DNA of 37,376 nucleotides from Chara braunii (taxonomy: Eukaryota > Streptophyta > Charophyceae > Charales > Characeae): positions 523,520 to 560,895 of the forward strand of contig BFEA01000227.1 of NCBI GenBank assembly GCA_003427395.1. Direction: 5' to 3'. Each line of letters starts with the position of its first letter. The first letter of the stretch is position 1. Below the pieces are notes generated by a model, which was not told where the DNA came from, ran no database searches, and was given only the letters and a program-made list of their open reading frames with translations. This document shows, in pieces, positions 28,481 to 36,059 of the stretch. Position numbers and translations under genes: made by a program.

Positions 28481-28565
28481 CAACAACATGATCCCCACTA
28501 CACTTTTCATGCTGGTGAAGGTTACCCTAGGGGTGAAAAGTGAGGGTACCTGTTAACCATTTGCC

Positions 28566-28836
28566 GCAGCCTGGGTCGCAGGCTGTTTTCTCGGAGGGGC
28601 CTGCCCTTAAACCACTACTGCAGTACTTACGACCCTTTCTTTGGCAGCCACAAAAGTCGTCACCGCCCGGCACGATGTTCTATCAACAGAACACTCATAA
28701 GGGCTAAGCCTTCACTGAATCACTGGTGTCTCTTGCCCATTGGAGGCAACCTGGCCTCAAGGGTGTTGCAGCCTGAGTCACAGGCTGTTCTTGGCCTGCC
28801 CTTGAAGCACCAGTACTTATGACCCTTTTCTTTGCT
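28566..28836. repeat. Direct duplication, ~200 bp spacing
   Basis: GCAGCCTGGGTCGCAGGCTG (28566) and GCAGCCTGAGTCACAGGCTG (28769) are each followed by GGCCTGCCCTT, AGTACTTAYGACCCTTT and CTTTG. Confidence 0.8.
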
Positions 28837-29103
28837 GAGCCTAAAAATGCCCTGCGTGCCAAAAGAGAACGAACCGGCGCATTTACATTTTTGGCTGGCA
28901 CCGCCAGCCATTTAGCTCTGGCAGGCCGATCCCCCAAAGTTGCAGTGCATTAAACCACTACCTTTCACAGGCAAACTCAAAACACCAATTTGCCACAGAG
29001 TTGGTCCAAACTGCATTCTTCGGTTGAACAGTGCTACCGGACCAAAGTGACCGGCGGCACCAGTCAAAACGGAGAAGAAAAAAAAACATGAGAAAAAAAA
29101 CAT

Positions 29104-29780
29104 TGTGCTGGGGCTTTGGCAAAGCTTGGCACATAGTACCAACCGGGTGTAGCTCAGTAACTGTTGGCGCTGGGGCTTGAAGTTTGGCAAAGCTTGGAGC
29201 GCAGTACCAACTGGGTAGAGGACGTTGCGGGTTCAATTCCCATTGACATAACCAGTTGGTACCTTACCTTGGACATAACCAGTTGGTAAAGACGTCCATG
29301 GTAGCTCCCTGGTTCGAGCTCGGCGTTGCAAGGGGAGACTGTGGGTTCGATTCCCTCAGCCCTCAATCTCCCCTGTGCATGATCAGTTGGCATTTGGTTT
29401 CGCACCCCCAGGTACTGGTCCTCCACCCTAGTGCAGCGCCTATACAGACTAGTGGACATTGGTTGAGTTTACGATGTTGTACGTATGAGGTCCAGGGTTC
29501 AATTCCATTCAGCTTTCATACAACCATAGAACCACATACACTGGTTAAGGGTTCTATTCTTTTCAGTGTACATACAATCATACACCCAACATGCAACTGG
29601 TGGAAATGGGCTACAGAGTGGCAGAAGAATGGATGGTGGCGAGTAACTCCCCTGCTGAGTAACTACTGAGGATAGGGTTCGATTCCATTCAGCGTTGAAC
29701 TTCATGCAACCATACAACCGCATACACTGCTTAAGGGTTCTATTCTATTCGGCACACATACAATCATACACCCAGCATAC
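29104..29780 (+). repeat. Cluster of tRNA-like (SINE-like) repeat units
   Basis: Four B-box matches occur in one 460 bp stretch: GGTTCAATTCC at 29230, GGTTCGATTCC at 29344, GGTTCAATTCC at 29496 and GGTTCGATTCC at 29676. A good A-box match, TAGCTCAGTAACTGTTGG, lies at 29150, and D-arm-like CCAGTTGGTAAAGAC at about 29278. The last two units are duplicates, sharing ATTCCATTCAGC, AACCRCATACACTG and AGGGTTCTATTC. No complete tRNA cloverleaf could be drawn, so these are not called tRNA genes. Confidence 0.5.
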
Positions 29781-30094
29781 AATCATACACCCAGCGGATC
29801 CCACTTCTACCATTTTTCATAAGAACGTAAAAGTCCCGCACAAGGTGGAGGCGCAGCCCACGGAAGGTGAAAGAAAAACTTGACCCCACATGCCCTACTT
29901 CTGCATATCGGCCTGTCAGCACGAAACCGATATATTGGTGCATATCCGCCCGCGCGTGTCAGCACGAAACCGGCACCACTTCGGAGGCCGCCGATTTTTT
30001 TTTTTCAACGGCGGGCCTGGCCGGCGCCTCCGAGTTTTGCTTGTGGCGACAAAAACTTTCTGCAAGGCTGGGGCCGTGTGTACAACCGTTCGGG
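29781..30094. other. No gene recognised
   Basis: It contains CAGCACGAAACCG twice (about 29917 and 29960) and an 11-base T run near 29996-30006. No supported gene. Confidence 0.5.
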
Positions 30095-30118
30095 GTTTAA
30101 ACCACCAGTATTTGGCCC
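30095..30118 (+). repeat. Left member of an inverted pair 1 kb apart
   Basis: GTTTAAACCACCAGTATTTG followed by GCCC is the inverse complement of 31080-31101, with one or two differences. The pair encloses both GA/CT foldbacks. Confidence 0.6.
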
Positions 30119-30126
30119 AGCTATCG

Positions 30127-30164
30127 AGTCCGAGCCTCGGCCGACCGGTGCCGAGGCTCGGACT
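30127..30164. repeat. Perfect 15 bp GC-rich hairpin
   Basis: Arms AGTCCGAGCCTCGGC and GCCGAGGCTCGGACT around the loop CGACCGGT. Confidence 0.85.
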
Positions 30165-30296
30165 ACCGGGCACAGGCATCCCGAACGTCCATGTCAAGTA
30201 CACCAAAAAAACGGAAAAAAAAAACGGAAAAAAGAAAAGGAAAGAAAAAGCAAGAAAAACGAATGGGTTCTGCAGCTCCTGCTTCCTCGCGCGCGG

Positions 30297-30298
<2 letters not shown>

Positions 30299-30333
<35 letters not shown>

Positions 30334-30363
30334 CTATTGCCGCTGCCCTCCGTGCAGCGCGGC

Positions 30364-30423
<60 letters not shown>

Positions 30424-30471
30424 AAGCGGGAATGATTCTTCCCGCGGAAGCGGGAAGATTCATTCCCGCTT
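30299..30471. mobile_element. (GA)n/(CT)n foldback element, copy 2
   Basis: (GA)n to 30330, a core CCGCTATTGCCGCTGCCCTC then CGTGCAGCGCGGCGTC, then (CT)n to 30418. It ends in an imperfect hairpin GCGGGAATGATTCTTCCCGC / GCGGGAAGATTCATTCCCGC (about 30426-30469). The GA and CT blocks can pair across the core. Confidence 0.65.
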
Positions 30472-30489
30472 TGCGTTTCCGACGGCTAA

Positions 30490-30577
30490 GCGGGGATGAA
30501 TCTTCCCGCCCGCTTTGAAAGTCGCAGAGAGAGAGAGAGAGACGCCGCTATTGCCGCTGCCCTCCGTGCAGCGCGGC

Positions 30578-30635
<58 letters not shown>

Positions 30636-30675
30636 CTTTCAAAACGGGAATGATTCTCGGGAAGAATCATTCCCG
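30490..30675. mobile_element. (GA)n/(CT)n foldback element, copy 3
   Basis: The left end GCGGGGATGAATCTTCCCGC leads into CTTTGAAAGTCGCAG, (AG)n, GACGCCGC, the same core as copy 2 (about 30542-30578), GCGGCGTC and (CT)n to 30629. CTACTTTCAAAACGGGAATG then gives the inverse of the left flank, and the copy closes with a hairpin CGGGAATGATTCTCGGGAAG...CATTCCCG. Confidence 0.65.
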
Positions 30676-31079
30676 CTATTCGCACCATGAATGAATGAAA
30701 GGTAGGTTTTCAGCCACATACCTGCGTGTATGGTCTTCAGTGCGAGAGGAAAAAGCCCATAAAGCCCATATTTTCCCATCACCACGAACGTATATAATGC
30801 AGCTACCAGTCAGATGCCGGTCAGATGCAAGCGCTGCTCCGTTGACAGGCATGAATGAATGGAAGGCGGTTTTCAGTCACAAACATGCTTGGATTTTTCC
30901 GTTCGTTTTTTTCGTTTGTGTATTTTAGTTTTTTTTCCTTCTTTCTTTTTATTGTTTTCTCCACAGATGTGTCGTCCCTACAGAACCGGGGCCCGGCCTT
31001 CGCGCAACGACCGGGCCTTCCCTTGGCCGACCCCCCTATGGCTGCGGCGCGTATACGGGAAGGCCCGCGGCCGATGTAT

Positions 31080-31101
31080 GGCCCAAGTACTGGTGGTTTA
31101 A
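31080..31101 (-). repeat. Right member of the inverted pair
   Basis: GGCCCAAGTACTGGTGGTTT then AA. See 30095-30118. Confidence 0.6.
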
Positions 31102-31104
31102 GAA

Positions 31105-31511
31105 GTCGAACTGGCCCAGGTGTGAAATTCCAGGTGGCCCGCTTTTCCCGTCGGGCAGGCGTAATCCACTAATTTTCCAGCGGGTTGACTGCCTCGCAGG
31201 TGCACCAGCCTTCTCTGTCCCATAGGCCCAAAATCGCAATTTGCTCTCCGTCTCCTAGGGCCCCGTCAACAATTTCGCTCGTATCTGATCGGCCCGCTCT
31301 GCGATTTTGCTTGGGGAGGTGGGGGGTGACAGCCACGTCAGTACGAAGATAGGTGGGAGGCTTGAGTGGAATTGGGATGAGGTGAGGGGGCCACATGAAA
31401 GGACAAAAGACTGCCGAAAGATCTGATACATAGAAAAACGGCCGCTACATTAGTGGTAAGTCAAGGTCATAATTCATCATCATCAGCAGCAGCAAGAGCA
31501 CCAGCAGTGAG
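31105..31511. other. No gene recognised
   Basis: GC-moderate sequence without a supported frame. CATCATCATCAGCAGCAGC begins a triplet tract near 31477. Confidence 0.5.
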
Positions 31512-31541
31512 AAAGGAGGAGGAGGAGGAGGAGGAGGAGAA
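31512..31541. repeat. (GGA)n tract
   Basis: About nine GGA units. Confidence 0.9.
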
Positions 31542-31617
31542 GGCGATGGTGATGCCGTCGTCTAACAAAAATACCCATGACTACCGTCTTTCCCACAGCA
31601 CAACGCACCGTGATCAT

Positions 31618-31669
31618 GAACGTATACAGGCTTTTTTTTTTTTTTTTTTTTTTTGAACGTATACAGGCT
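31618..31669 (-). mobile_element. Poly(A)-only insertion flanked by perfect 15 bp TSD
   Basis: GAACGTATACAGGCT at 31618-31632 is repeated exactly at 31655-31669. Only T (about 22) lies between them. On the minus strand this is an A-tail between target duplications, as left by an extremely 5'-truncated retroposition. Confidence 0.7.
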
Positions 31670-31819
31670 ATTTTGCCAGTCCAATACAGTAAGCATGAGG
31701 GTGTGTTGCATTTGGGGAAAGAGGGTAGTGAAAATGGGGCACCATTGGCTACGGCTTCTCGATGCCCAGCTCACTTTCAGTTGTAAATTTTTCATTCAAT
31801 TTTTCGTTGGTCGAGGGAT

Positions 31820-31871
31820 TTCATCATCATCATCATCGCCGCGCAGGGTCATTACCCGCATCTGTTTTGCC

Positions 31872-31915
<44 letters not shown>

Positions 31916-32213
31916 CCACCATCATCACCACCATCGTTATCATCACCATCATCATCATCATCATCATCATCATCGTTGCCATTGGGATCGTCCATCGTTA
32001 TCATTAGGATCATCATCGTGCTGCATCTCTACCGGAATCATCATCATCACCAGGAGCAGCATTATCATAATCGTCGTTACCATCGTCATCATCATTATCA
32101 TCATCATCATCATCATCATCGTCTGAATCACCATCAACCAATCATCATCATCTTCATCATTGTCATCAGAATCACCATTATCATCGCCATCATCGTGCTT
32201 CATCTTTACCCCG

Positions 32214-32246
<33 letters not shown>

Positions 32247-32305
32247 CTACTACATCTTCACCGGGATTATCATCATCATCGTGCTCCATCTTCATCAGAT
32301 CATCG

Positions 32306-32338
<33 letters not shown>

Positions 32339-32345
32339 ATCACAT
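31820..32345. repeat. (CAT)n/(ATC)n field with a higher-order spacer
   Basis: Pure and impure CAT runs are separated by variants of CGTGCTGCATCTCTACCGG (about 32015, 32193, 32245 and 32280), which gives an irregular 50-180 bp higher-order pattern. His/Ile/Ser-repeat frames are artefacts. Confidence 0.9.
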
Positions 32346-32639
32346 CGTCTTCGTCTTCATCATGATCATCATCCTCAACCGCAAAAGTAGTACCATCGTC
32401 CCCGTGACCATCATCGATATTAGTAATATCAACAAAAAGAAGATTACCGAGCGCATCTGCTGATGAAGACGAGCGCATCTGCGAGTCTTTTTCTTTTTCT
32501 TTTCGGTTTCTCTTTTCCACCAAAATCCAATTCGCCCAGTTACCTTACCTTGTTGCTCGGCCTTTCTTCTCTTTTCATAACCTTTCTTTTTTAGTTTCTC
32601 GACATTCTCCATCATTTTCATCATGAAATGTGTCGTCGC
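32346..32639. other. No gene recognised
   Basis: GAGCGCATCTGC occurs twice (32450 and 32471). The rest shows no supported feature. Confidence 0.5.
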
Positions 32640-32726
32640 ACTCCCGAGGCGTCGCACGCCCACAGGAAGCACTCCGGAGGCGTCGCACGCCCTCAGGGAG
32701 TGCTCTCCCGAGGCGTCGCGCGGGCC
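32640..32726. repeat. 31-33 bp GC-rich minisatellite, three units
   Basis: CCSGAGGCGTCGCACGCC starts at 32643 and 32674, with a variant at 32707. Confidence 0.85.
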
Positions 32727-32739
32727 CCAAACGAGAAAA

Positions 32740-32799
32740 AAAAATTGCAGCAGGTCCCAAAAATTGAGGCAGGTCCAAAAATTGCGGCAGGTCCAAAAA
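32740..32799. repeat. 18 bp minisatellite, three units
   Basis: AAATTGMRGCAGGTCC in tandem. Confidence 0.85.
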
Positions 32800-32838
32800 T
32801 CACTTTTGGTGTCATTTTCGCACCCCGGCTGGCCCCCG

Positions 32839-32936
32839 GGGCGAGGTCCCACTTGCGCAAATTAGGAGATTTCGGCCGTTGATCCTTGCGATCTACGGTC
32901 CATATCGCTTAATTCGTGTAAGTGGGACCTCGGCCC
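32839..32936. mobile_element. ~97 bp MITE, GGTCCCACTT ends
   Basis: The termini GGGCGAGGTCCCACTTGCGC and GTGTAAGTGGGACCTCGGCC are inverted. The interior GGCCGTTGATCCTTGCGATC then TACGG is shared with the copies at 33287 and 28218. CCG may flank both sides, but the C/G run makes the exact boundary ambiguous. Confidence 0.8.
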
Positions 32937-32953
32937 GGGAACGGCCAATGTGT

Positions 32954-33040
32954 AAAAATGGCGGGAAGTGTTTTGCACGCTGAAAAAATGGCGGGAAGTG
33001 TTTTGCAGGGTGAAAAAATGACGGGGAAACGGGGAAAGTG
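32954..33040. repeat. 30 bp minisatellite
   Basis: AAAATGGCGGGAAGTGTTTT repeats at 30 bp spacing (ATG at 32958, 32988 and 33018). Confidence 0.85.
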
Positions 33041-33112
33041 ATTTTGTTGCCTGCGGCACCTTTTTCCCCGTTTGAGGGGGGGGAATAAAAACAAAGGTTT
33101 CGTCGCGGGAAG

Positions 33113-33126
33113 CTTTTATGACTTTT

Positions 33127-33186
<60 letters not shown>

Positions 33187-33258
33187 CCCATTCTTCTTTT
33201 TTTTTTTCTCAGTTTATCAGGGATGAAATCTGTTTTATCAACTTTTATGACTTTTCCC
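33113..33258 (-). mobile_element. Short retroinsertion with 17 bp TSD and long A-tail
   Basis: CTTTTATGACTTTTCCC at 33113-33129 recurs exactly at 33242-33258. Between the copies are about 57 T and then about 55 bases of other sequence. On the minus strand this reads as a short body followed by a poly(A) tail, bounded by target duplications. The body is too short to classify. Confidence 0.65.
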
Positions 33259-33286
33259 CATACTGAGAGGACACAAACTCAATCCG

Positions 33287-33383
33287 GGGCGCGGTCCCAC
33301 TTGCACGGATTAAGAGATTCTGGCTGTTGATCTTTGCTATCTACGGTCAATATCGCTTAATTCGTGTAAGTGGGACGTAGCCC
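33287..33383. mobile_element. 97 bp MITE, TSD CCG
   Basis: Termini GGGCGCGGTCCCACTTGCAC and CGTGTAAGTGGGACGTAGCC then C. CCG is found at 33284-33286 and 33384-33386. It has the same length as the copy at 34388 and is nearly identical inside to the one at 32839. Confidence 0.85.
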
Positions 33384-33595
33384 CCGGGGGGAAGAACAAT
33401 GTATGACACGCCCAGAGAAACCGGACGCAAAAAATCGCCACACAGAAAAGAGGCCTCCCGCAGTTTTCAAGCTGCATTAAGAGCGGCTTCCAGACTAGAT
33501 ACAGACAGAATGAACAGGCGTTGTATTCCGGGAAACAAGGCCGCGAGGAGTGATCATACACAGAGAAAGCCCTCCCGCCTCAATCATGCACAAAC

Positions 33596-33624
33596 GAGGG
33601 AAGAAGAAGAAGAAGAAGAAGAAG
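33596..33624. repeat. (GAA)n tract
   Basis: About nine GAA/AAG units. Confidence 0.9.
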
Positions 33625-33701
33625 ATCTCAAGATATGACAAATCCAATCAATCAATAGTCTCCTCGTCTGAACAAACCTCCGCCTGCATTCTGCGCCTCT
33701 T

Positions 33702-33716
33702 CCCCCCCCCCCCCCC
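33702..33716. repeat. Poly(C) run
   Basis: Fifteen C. Confidence 0.9.
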
Positions 33717-33876
33717 TCCCTCCGCACCAACAACTTGTTTCCGATCTATTCCGAGAACCAACCCTCCCCTGCGATCAACCCATGCGAATCTCTGTGTCGT
33801 CCCTCGAAGAAGAAGAATAAAAGAAGCTGCCGAGCAGCAGGAGACGAAGAGACGAATAAGAAGAGCTCAGCGCTCT

Positions 33877-33879
<3 letters not shown>

Positions 33880-33928
<49 letters not shown>

Positions 33929-34004
33929 ACATATTCGTTATACACGACTCCACAAAGAAAAGCATGACTGTGCCAGAGTGTTTCGTCGGACTCGACCGAG
34001 TTTT

Positions 34005-34039
<35 letters not shown>

Positions 34040-34142
34040 TGTTGTCGTATTCGCTATACACTAAAAAAAAGCATGACTGTGCCAGACTGTTTCGTCGGAC
34101 TTTCACCGACTCACCAGGAGGTTGTGTGTGTGTGTGTGTGTG

Positions 34143-34194
<52 letters not shown>
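33880..34194. repeat. Duplicated ~117 bp unit within GT, T and GA tracts
   Basis: A (GT)n run (33880-33928) leads to ATTCGTTATACAC and AAGCATGACTGTGCCAGAGT then GTTTCGTCGGACT. After T26 and a GT run the unit repeats (ATTCGCTATACAC, AAGCATGACTGTGCCAGACT then GTTTCGTCGGACT, 34047-34124). A (GA)n tract closes it (34146-34194). The TGTTTCGTCGGA box also occurs inverted at 16382-16419. Confidence 0.8.
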
Positions 34195-34196
<2 letters not shown>

Positions 34197-34334
34197 TCCG
34201 TGGATGAAGGTACTCACCGGCCGATTGGATGTTGAGGAATAGGATGACCCGTTGCATTTACAGTTTTCACATTTCGCTGTCGCGCCACGACACCCGAACT
34301 CACCAACCCAGGGACCAATAGCCCTGCGCCAACG

Positions 34335-34516
34335 CAGCTCCTATCCGATCTGCACAATGGAGACCAGGTGTTTGAAAAGGAGACCTGGGGCCAAGTCCCA
34401 CTTACCCGAATGATCGATTTTTGACCGCAGATTCGGAGGATCAACGACCAAAAACGACGGATCAGCGTAAGTGGGACTTGGCCCCTGGTCTCCATTGTTC
34501 AGATCCGATAGGAGCC
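34335..34516. repeat. Palindrome that hosts a MITE
   Basis: GCTCCTATCCGATCTGCACA then ATGGAGACCAGG on the left is inverted on the right as CCTGGTCTCCAT and TGTTCAGATCCGATAGGAGC. Removing the MITE and one CTG leaves GGAGACCTGGTCTCC, so the MITE entered one arm of a foldback. Confidence 0.75.
34388..34484. mobile_element. 97 bp MITE, TSD CTG
   Basis: Termini GGGCCAAGTCCCACTTACCC and GCGTAAGTGGGACTTGGCCC. CTG is present at 34385-34387 and 34485-34487. It shares ends with 614-776 and length with 33287-33383. Confidence 0.85.
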
Positions 34517-34611
34517 AGCGGAGACCGGCCTGCAAGTGGTCTCGTTTGCCAGCGGACGCGGCAATGGCCCGTAGAGAGAATATGTCCCTCTCTCCACTAC
34601 ACACCAAATGT

Positions 34612-34905
34612 CCGAAATGATGCATAAGGCAGAGGTTGGTGATTCGGGTGCTGTATGTCATGGACTACCGGCATTGTAAAACGGCGATTCGTCAGGTGTG
34701 TGCACATTTGGTGAGGGGTCTGAAATATCGAGCTGAAAGAAATGATTATCAGACGTATGAGGCTCTTTTGATGTGGCAATAAGTCGGTTGGGGATTTGAT
34801 TCACAACCACCAACTGGCTGCAAGAAAAACCGGCGATTTCCGATTCAAATGTGTGGATGCTGATGCTGGTTTCCCTCGTGTCATTGGTCACGTTCCTGTG
34901 AATAT
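34612..34905 (+). pseudogene. Second reverse-transcriptase-like remnant, copy 1
   Basis: The first frame reads QRLVIRVLYVMDYRHCKTAI...HLVRGL. After a shift the next frame reads CGNKSVGDLIHNHQLAARKT, then DFRFKCVDADAGFPRVIGHV. The second part matches 36955-37085 (CRNKSMGDLIYNHRLAARNN), and the first resembles the region downstream of the catalytic motif there. Stops and a frameshift show it is dead. It is a fragment of the same unclassified element. Confidence 0.5.
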
Positions 34906-34990
34906 ATGTTGAACTCCAACAATATCCTGTGTCCGTCCTAAGCAGGTCCTATCTTTAACTTGAATTTGAGACTTCAAATTCTTTGATCTT

Positions 34991-35112
34991 GGGCCTCGCC
35001 ACACCACTCTCGAAATGTGAAAAAGACAAAAATGTGGCGCGTGCATCTGGTCATGTTCTAGCCGGAAGTTCATTCTCATTTTGCACATTTCGAGAGTGGT
35101 GTGGCGATGCCC
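34991..35112. mobile_element. 122 bp MITE, GGGCCTCGCCACACC ends, TSD CTT
   Basis: The TIRs are about 30 bp with one mismatch (GGGCCTCGCCACACCACTCT then CGAAATGTG). CTT is at 34988-34990 and 35113-35115. Copy B has the uninterrupted site GATCTTTTCAAACTG, which confirms the duplication. Confidence 0.9.
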
Positions 35113-35133
35113 CTTTTCAAACTGTCAATTCTT

Positions 35134-35170
35134 CCAACAACAAAAAAAAAAAAAAAAAAAAAAAAAAATT
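35134..35170. mobile_element. A-rich insertion absent from copy B
   Basis: CCAACAAC plus about 27 A and TT sit between CAATTCTT and GTCCTGAAC. Copy B reads CAATTCTTGTCCTGAAC directly. Confidence 0.8.
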
Positions 35171-35239
35171 GTCCTGAACTGCGGTCTGAACTTCTCAATT
35201 CTGAACTTCTTTCTTCCTTCATTCTTGATTCCTGTGTGA

Positions 35240-35646
35240 GGGCCTCGCCACACCACTCTTGAAACGGGGAAATTTTTCAAGAGCTGTCAGACCTTCTCGA
35301 GATTGGGTCTTCAAGAGTTTTCGGCCCCTCGCCACACAGCACTCTCGAAAGGGCAATGGTGTTAGACAGAGGGTGAAAAACGACAGTCATACAGCTTTGT
35401 TTTTTTCGAATGGAGTCAGGATAACGGCCTGACAACTCTTGCAAATCGAAAGTCCCTCAAGGGTTCGGGCAAGGACGCTTGGAAATGAAAGAGTTGCAGG
35501 CTGGGGTCTCCCATCTTTCAAGAGCTGCTCTTGAAACGGTTTCAAGAGCCCCTCTGACAGCTCTTGACTGCCCCAAGTGTCAAGAGGCTGTGTGGCGATG
35601 CAGCAACTCTTGAAAAAGACTTTTCAAGAGTGGTGTGGCGAGGCCC
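35240..35646. mobile_element. 407 bp MITE, GGGCCTCGCCACACC ends, TSD TGA
   Basis: The TIRs are perfect over about 25 bp (GGGCCTCGCCACACCACTCT then TGAAA). TGA is at 35237-35239 and 35647-35649. Copy B has CCTGTGTGAAGAAGCAG with a single TGA. The interior has more TCAAGAG/CTCTTGA inverted words and another CTCGCCACACAGCACTCTC at about 35325. It has no coding capacity. Confidence 0.9.
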
Positions 35647-35649
35647 TGA

Positions 35650-35802
35650 AGAAGCAGATGGAGAAGCAGGTCCTATCTTTAACTTGAAATTTGAGACTTC
35701 AAATTCTTTGATCTTTTCAAACTGTCAATTCTTGTCCTGAACTACGGTCAGAACTTCTCAATTCTGAACTTCTTTCTTCCTGCATTCTTGATTCCTGTGT
35801 GA
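35650..35802. repeat. 153 bp tandem repeat, copy B (empty sites)
   Basis: A clean copy from AGAAGCAGATGGAGAAGCAG to GATTCCTGTGTGA. The next unit begins AGAAGCAGATGGAGAAGC at 35803. Confidence 0.85.
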
Positions 35803-35820
35803 AGAAGCAGATGGAGAAGC

Positions 35821-36040
35821 TTGTCGGACTGGTGTGTTCGCCGTTGGATCACAATCCTGGTCATACATGTGTGCGTTGCCCGGTTGTATATGGCCTTGGT
35901 ATGACTAAACTGTTCCTGGAGAACTCTATCAGTCTTGAAAACTGCCATATTACAAAATATCGGGGGTTTGAATCCCTCTCCATCCGTTCATGTATGTTAA
36001 TTTACGGATAATGAATTCAGTATTGAAAATGATTATCGAG
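35821..36040. other. No gene recognised
   Basis: Unique-looking sequence before the RT remnant. It could be the upstream part of that element, but no motif supports this. Confidence 0.4.
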
Positions 36041-36059
36041 GAAGCTCGAATCTTTCATT

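Larger units (their letters stand above)
34940..35649. repeat. 153 bp tandem repeat, copy A (carries three insertions)
   Basis: AAGCAGGTCCTATCTTTAAC starts the copy. It is interrupted by a 122 bp MITE, an A-rich insertion and a 407 bp MITE. Without these it equals copy B. Confidence 0.85.

Noticed and set aside
29880-30499. Frames of 100-180 codons across the GA/CT region
   Set aside because: Arg-Glu and Ser-Leu runs come from the microsatellites; the rest lacks any domain.
31010-31068. Inverted CGGGCCTTCCC / GGGAAGGCCCG pair
   Set aside because: Eleven bases in GC-rich DNA is weak evidence and there is no second copy or target duplication.
31653-32852. His-, Ile-, Ser- and Asp-repeat open frames
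   Set aside because: These are translations of CAT/ATC trinucleotide repeats and adjacent minisatellites.
33550-34242. 230-codon frame with Cys-Val, Phe and Arg-Glu runs
   Set aside because: It consists of GAA, GT, T and GA tracts with no recognisable protein sequence between them.
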